Below, in pieces: positions 61,264 to 64,000 of a DNA stretch of 64,000 bases. A program made the translations under genes and the position numbers. Within the stretch, counting starts at the first letter, position 1. Each line of letters opens with the position of its first letter. Source of the DNA: Sulfurovum indicum (lineage in GTDB: Bacteria; Campylobacterota; Campylobacteria; Campylobacterales; Sulfurovaceae); contig NZ_CP063164.1 in NCBI RefSeq assembly GCF_014931715.1, positions 1,550,001 to 1,614,000 of the forward strand. Reading direction: 5' to 3'. Under the pieces are notes generated by a model. The model was not told the origin of the DNA, did not search any database, and saw only the letters and a program-made list of their open reading frames with translations.

Positions 61264-62151
61264 TCAAATATTTTCTTTATTCTTACTTTTACAAATATCC
61301 AAAGATACCGTTTCAAACCTCACTTTTGCTCCTGTTCCCAACTGCGCAAGTCTGTAACAGTCTTCAGCCAGTACTACTCCCATCTTCGGATAGCCTCCAA
61401 TCGTCTGCCTTTGAACAAGCAGTACAATAGGCTGCCCATCATTGGGAATCTGCACTGAACCCAAGGCAATTGCTTCTGAGAGGATCTCTCTGCCTGTCCC
61501 TTCAACGGACTCACCCTGCAGTCTGTATCCCATACGGTCACTCTGTAAAGTCACTTTATATACTGAAGAGAAAAAAATATCTTTGGCTTTATCGGAAAAG
61601 TCATTATATTGGTATGTGGGCAAAAGCCGTAGGGTAGTAATCTCCTGATCATAACGGGGTACAGCCCCGGCACGTAAATGTCTGTACTGATGTGTAATCT
61701 TTGGCATAAAAGAGAGTCTGTCTCCTTTTTTGAGGACTGCACCAACTCCCTCATGCAGGGTACATGCCACACTCCCTTTCACTCTTGGCAGATCAAAACC
61801 GCCTTTGACAGCAATGTACGTTCTCATTCCATCTATACGTTTTTCAAAGCTCAGTACCTGACCGGCTTTGAGAGGGAAGCTTCTCCATATTTCAACAGGT
61901 ACCCCATCAACCCTGGCATCCAGATCTGCACCCGTAACAGCAATAGTTGTCTCCTGCAATATCCTAAGCTTCAAGCCGACCATCGCTTCAATAGCATTAC
62001 CATCTTCTTCTCCAAGCAGTTGCAGTGCCCACCGGAATGCATGCATATCGAGTGCACCTGACGGTGTGACACCCTGATGCATGAACCCGTGCCGTCCGGC
62101 ATCCTGTATACAGGCAAACAGTCCAGGATTGATCACTTCAAATGCCATCAT
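61264..62151 (-). CDS. pxpC: 5-oxoprolinase subunit C
   Basis: 295 aa of the KipA/biotin-dependent carboxyltransferase-like family. Motifs: VINPGLFACIQDAGRHGFMHQGVTPSGALD near the N-terminus, EAMVGLKLRI, TYIAVKGGFDLP and QRQTIGGYPKMGVV. With PxpA and PxpB it hydrolyses 5-oxoproline (pyroglutamate) to glutamate using ATP, recycling a spontaneous damage product of glutamine and glutamate. Third gene of a pxpA-pxpB-pxpC cluster. Confidence 0.92.
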   Translation of the reverse strand: MMAFEVINPGLFACIQDAGRHGFMHQGVTPSGALDMHAFRWALQLLGEEDGNAIEAMVGLKLRILQETTIAVTGADLDARVDGVPVEIWRSFPLKAGQVLSFEKRIDGMRTYIAVKGGFDLPRVKGSVACTLHEGVGAVLKKGDRLSFMPKITHQYRHLRAGAVPRYDQEITTLRLLPTYQYNDFSDKAKDIFFSSVYKVTLQSDRMGYRLQGESVEGTGREILSEAIALGSVQIPNDGQPIVLLVQRQTIGGYPKMGVVLAEDCYRLAQLGTGAKVRFETVSLDICKSKNKENI

Positions 62152-62213
62152 AAACTCTTGAGCATCTGTTCATATTCCGGGATAAAAGTATTGCCATGCA
62201 ATACATACTGCCA

Positions 62214-62241
62214 CTCCTCGTTCCTCACTCCTCACTCCTCA
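62214..62241. repeat. Heptanucleotide tandem repeat, locus 5
   Basis: Four units, CTCCTCG TTCCTCA CTCCTCA CTCCTCA, overlapping the 3' end of pxpB. On the coding strand the array encodes the last residues (SVRSEE) and the TGA stop. Same unit type as at 1481 and 32973. Confidence 0.8.
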
Positions 62242-62848
62242 CTGATACAAACCGTATTCTGTCTCCGATCTTAAACTTTTCAAAATCATCAAATGTTGTC
62301 TGTCCGACAATGTTCCACCCTCCTGCACTCTCTTTAGGATAGATAGCTGTCTGCTCATTTGCAATGGCGACACTCCCTTTGGGCACTTTCTGTCTTGGAG
62401 TAGGCAGACGAGGTATGGCGATACGCTGATCAACCACCCCCAGATAAGCGAATCCAACCATAAAACCGATAGCATAGACACGATAGGTGTGTGCCGTGTG
62501 CAGTGCAATAACTTCGTTTATGCCCAAACCTGCATATTCAGATATACGTATAAGATCAGGTCCTTTGGTATAGTCAACAGGAATTTCAAAAAGTCTGGAA
62601 TCTGTTTTGGTTTGACGGGGCGCCAGACTGTTTAAAGCATCCAGTACCTTTTGCTGTATATTCTGCAGAGAATATATTTTGTCATCAAAACGTACCCAGA
62701 TGGAGGCATAAGAGGGCACTACTTCTATGAACCCTTCCCTGCCCTGCAATAAAAAATAGTCACGCTGTACCTTATCCAAGATCGCTTCATCGATGCGCGC
62801 TTCATAGCGCAAAATGATACTGTCGCAGCTAACTGTCTCTATACGCAT
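62225..62848 (-). CDS. pxpB: 5-oxoprolinase subunit B
   Basis: 207 aa of the KipI/allophanate hydrolase subunit 1 family. Landmarks are IPVDYTKGPDL, LHTAHTYRVYAIGFMVGFAYLG and RLPTPRQKVPKGSVAIANEQTAIYP, the last being the family's best-conserved strip. It overlaps pxpA by 20 bp at its 5' end. Its last residues and stop are encoded by a heptanucleotide repeat, so repeat-number changes would vary the C-terminus. Confidence 0.92.
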   Translation of the reverse strand: MRIETVSCDSIILRYEARIDEAILDKVQRDYFLLQGREGFIEVVPSYASIWVRFDDKIYSLQNIQQKVLDALNSLAPRQTKTDSRLFEIPVDYTKGPDLIRISEYAGLGINEVIALHTAHTYRVYAIGFMVGFAYLGVVDQRIAIPRLPTPRQKVPKGSVAIANEQTAIYPKESAGGWNIVGQTTFDDFEKFKIGDRIRFVSVRSEE

Positions 62849-63575
62849 CGATCATATCCCGCAGTGCGATTACAAGCGAACGCGCCGTTTTGGTGTCACC
62901 ATGTACACAGAGGGTATCGGCTTTCAAATGAAGCAATGCACCGTCATTGCTCTCCAGCACACCCTCCTCCAACAGACGCCCGATACGCCCAAGTACTTCA
63001 CTCTCATCTTCAATGACTGCACCTTTCTCACTTCGGGAAACCAGTCTCCCCTCATTGGTATAGGCTCTGTCGGCAAAAAGTTCATACATAAGCCTGATAC
63101 CGTATTTCTCTGCGATCTCTTCATACTGTTGGCTTTGCGGTGTAGAAAGAATAACCAGAGGCAAATCGATATTATACTTTGCAATACTATGTACGATAGA
63201 TTCAAAGAGTAAAGGCTCTTTCATCATTTGATTGTAAAGTGCGCCATGTGGCTTGACATAATCCACCTTTGTACCCTCTACCCGGCACATCGCATCAAGT
63301 GCACCTATCTGGTAGAGCATGAACGCCTCTATCTCTTCAGGTGTACACTGCATCACACGCCGGCCAAACCCCTGAAGGTCCGGATAGCTTGGATGAGCTC
63401 CAATACTTACACCATACATTTTTGCCAGGCGCACACTCTCTTGCATATGGGAAGGATCAGAAGCATGAAAACCACAGGCGAGGTTCGCCATATCAATATA
63501 AGGCATGATCTTGTTATCTTCCCCTATACGGTAGATACCAAATCCTTCACCCAGATCACAGTTTAGTTTCAACAT
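62829..63575 (-). CDS. pxpA: 5-oxoprolinase subunit A (LamB/YcsF family)
   Basis: 248 aa. LNCDLGEGFGIY at the start, ANLACGFHASDPSHM, GAHPSYPDLQGFGRR and VKPHGALYNQMM are the defining LamB/YcsF motifs, with likely metal or substrate histidines and aspartates; FADRAYTNEGRLVSR follows. It is the catalytic-type subunit of the ATP-dependent PxpABC complex and the first gene of that cluster. Confidence 0.95.
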   Translation of the reverse strand: MLKLNCDLGEGFGIYRIGEDNKIMPYIDMANLACGFHASDPSHMQESVRLAKMYGVSIGAHPSYPDLQGFGRRVMQCTPEEIEAFMLYQIGALDAMCRVEGTKVDYVKPHGALYNQMMKEPLLFESIVHSIAKYNIDLPLVILSTPQSQQYEEIAEKYGIRLMYELFADRAYTNEGRLVSRSEKGAVIEDESEVLGRIGRLLEEGVLESNDGALLHLKADTLCVHGDTKTARSLVIALRDMIDAYRDS

Positions 63576-63587
63576 CTGCTATTACTC

Positions 63588-64000
63588 TCAACTGTCACTA
63601 TCCATTTTTTCAATTGTCACCTTCACTTCCTGATAACAGGCATTGTGCCCCTCATCACTCAAAATAGCAGGAGTAAGATAGTTCACACCAACCGTGTTAT
63701 TTGTTACAACCACACAGTTTGTCCGTATATCCTCATTCAGGTGTACAATGAAATCATACTCTCCATGCTCTGAAGTCAGGCGTACTTTCTCACCCTCTTT
63801 AAATCCGGTATCCGGATGTACCTGCACTCTGTTATCACGATAAAATTGCGTATTTAGCGATTTGGCAGATTTTGGAGAGAGCAACCAGAATGTCTCATCC
63901 GGTTTTTTATTTTTACTCTGTTTTCTATGTTTTCTAAAACGCTTGGGATTAATGAAATCATCATCATAGTCATCAATGAATTCAAACTCTTCATCCCCCT
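63588..64000 (-). CDS. Molybdopterin oxidoreductase, C-terminal fragment (runs off right edge)
   Basis: The frame stays open to the window edge, giving about 137 residues of the end of a larger protein. A charged, asparagine- and lysine-rich segment (FRKHRKQSKNKK) precedes FWLLSPKSAKSLNTQF, the start of the molybdopterin-dinucleotide-binding domain; TNCVVVTNNTVGVNYLTPA and SDEGHNACYQEVKV end it. The exact enzyme (formate dehydrogenase-, NuoG- or other DMSO-reductase-type) needs the upstream sequence. Located 13 bases upstream of pxpA, on the same strand. Confidence 0.8.
   Translation of the reverse strand, partial: GDEEFEFIDDYDDDFINPKRFRKHRKQSKNKKPDETFWLLSPKSAKSLNTQFYRDNRVQVHPDTGFKEGEKVRLTSEHGEYDFIVHLNEDIRTNCVVVTNNTVGVNYLTPAILSDEGHNACYQEVKVTIEKMDSDS

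Overview
The window looks like chromosome of a Campylobacterota (epsilonproteobacterial) chemolithotroph, most likely a Sulfurovum-like member of Sulfurovaceae. The basis is gene order: hemC-(dsb-fxsA)-proS-hemA-ispB plus a DUF2018 protein matches the Helicobacter pylori HP0237-HP0242 block. A UPF0323 lipoprotein sits next to a glutathionylspermidine-synthase-family gene (as HP0232/HP0233), ppiD-ftsA-ftsZ is the Campylobacter arrangement, and an HsrA/HP1043-type orphan regulator is present. No rRNA, tRNA, CRISPR array, prophage or transposase gene was seen.

Layout. 1-6910: a UbiD-family start, then a tightly overlapping minus-strand operon for tetrapyrrole and isoprenoid synthesis and prolyl-tRNA charging. 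6964-11188: a translationally coupled trio (TonB-dependent receptor, YfiR-like periplasmic protein, membrane GGDEF/EAL protein), divergent from a FeeM-like N-acyltransferase (11330-12145). 12253-14176: a mobile inverted-repeat element, a DEAD-box helicase with a long structured leader, and a REP-like repeat. 14159-18479: rsmH-ftsL-RND transporter. 18606-20541: a class II aldolase-like protein without its metal histidines and a Sel1-repeat protein. 20879-26326: bioA and, divergently, ppiD-ftsA-ftsZ. 26459-36488: UPF0323/Gsp pair, apaH, a hypoxanthine-DNA glycosylase, dtd, prmC, a CAAX-type M48 protease and an ABC-F ATPase. 36563-45876: a 3D-domain cell-wall protein, thrC, a lpxK-argB-cytochrome c peroxidase-GGDEF/EAL operon, and a DUF455 protein. 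45890-60880: metabolic and housekeeping genes (cmoB, rny, ftsY, plsC, radA, acpS, tolC, argD). 61264-64000: pxpABC (5-oxoproline use) and the C-terminus of a molybdopterin oxidoreductase that runs off the right edge.

The most unusual content is between genes. Four near-identical 265-bp MITE-like elements (117, 20609, 30696, 60950) have about 31-bp terminal inverted repeats, two long internal hairpins and, for three of them, perfect 4-bp target duplications. A 271-bp element with unrelated ends (12253-12523) has the same two-hairpin plan, and the hairpin tips of both families share a motif with compensatory changes. A third element type (56961-57122) is flanked by TAAAT duplications. Heptanucleotide tandem repeats (TTCACTC-like at five loci, TTTTTAA at one) sit at gene ends and in places supply start, stop or ribosome-binding sequence. 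Two c-di-GMP enzymes lie in operons with plausible sensors: a TonB receptor with a YfiR-like protein, and a di-haem peroxidase.
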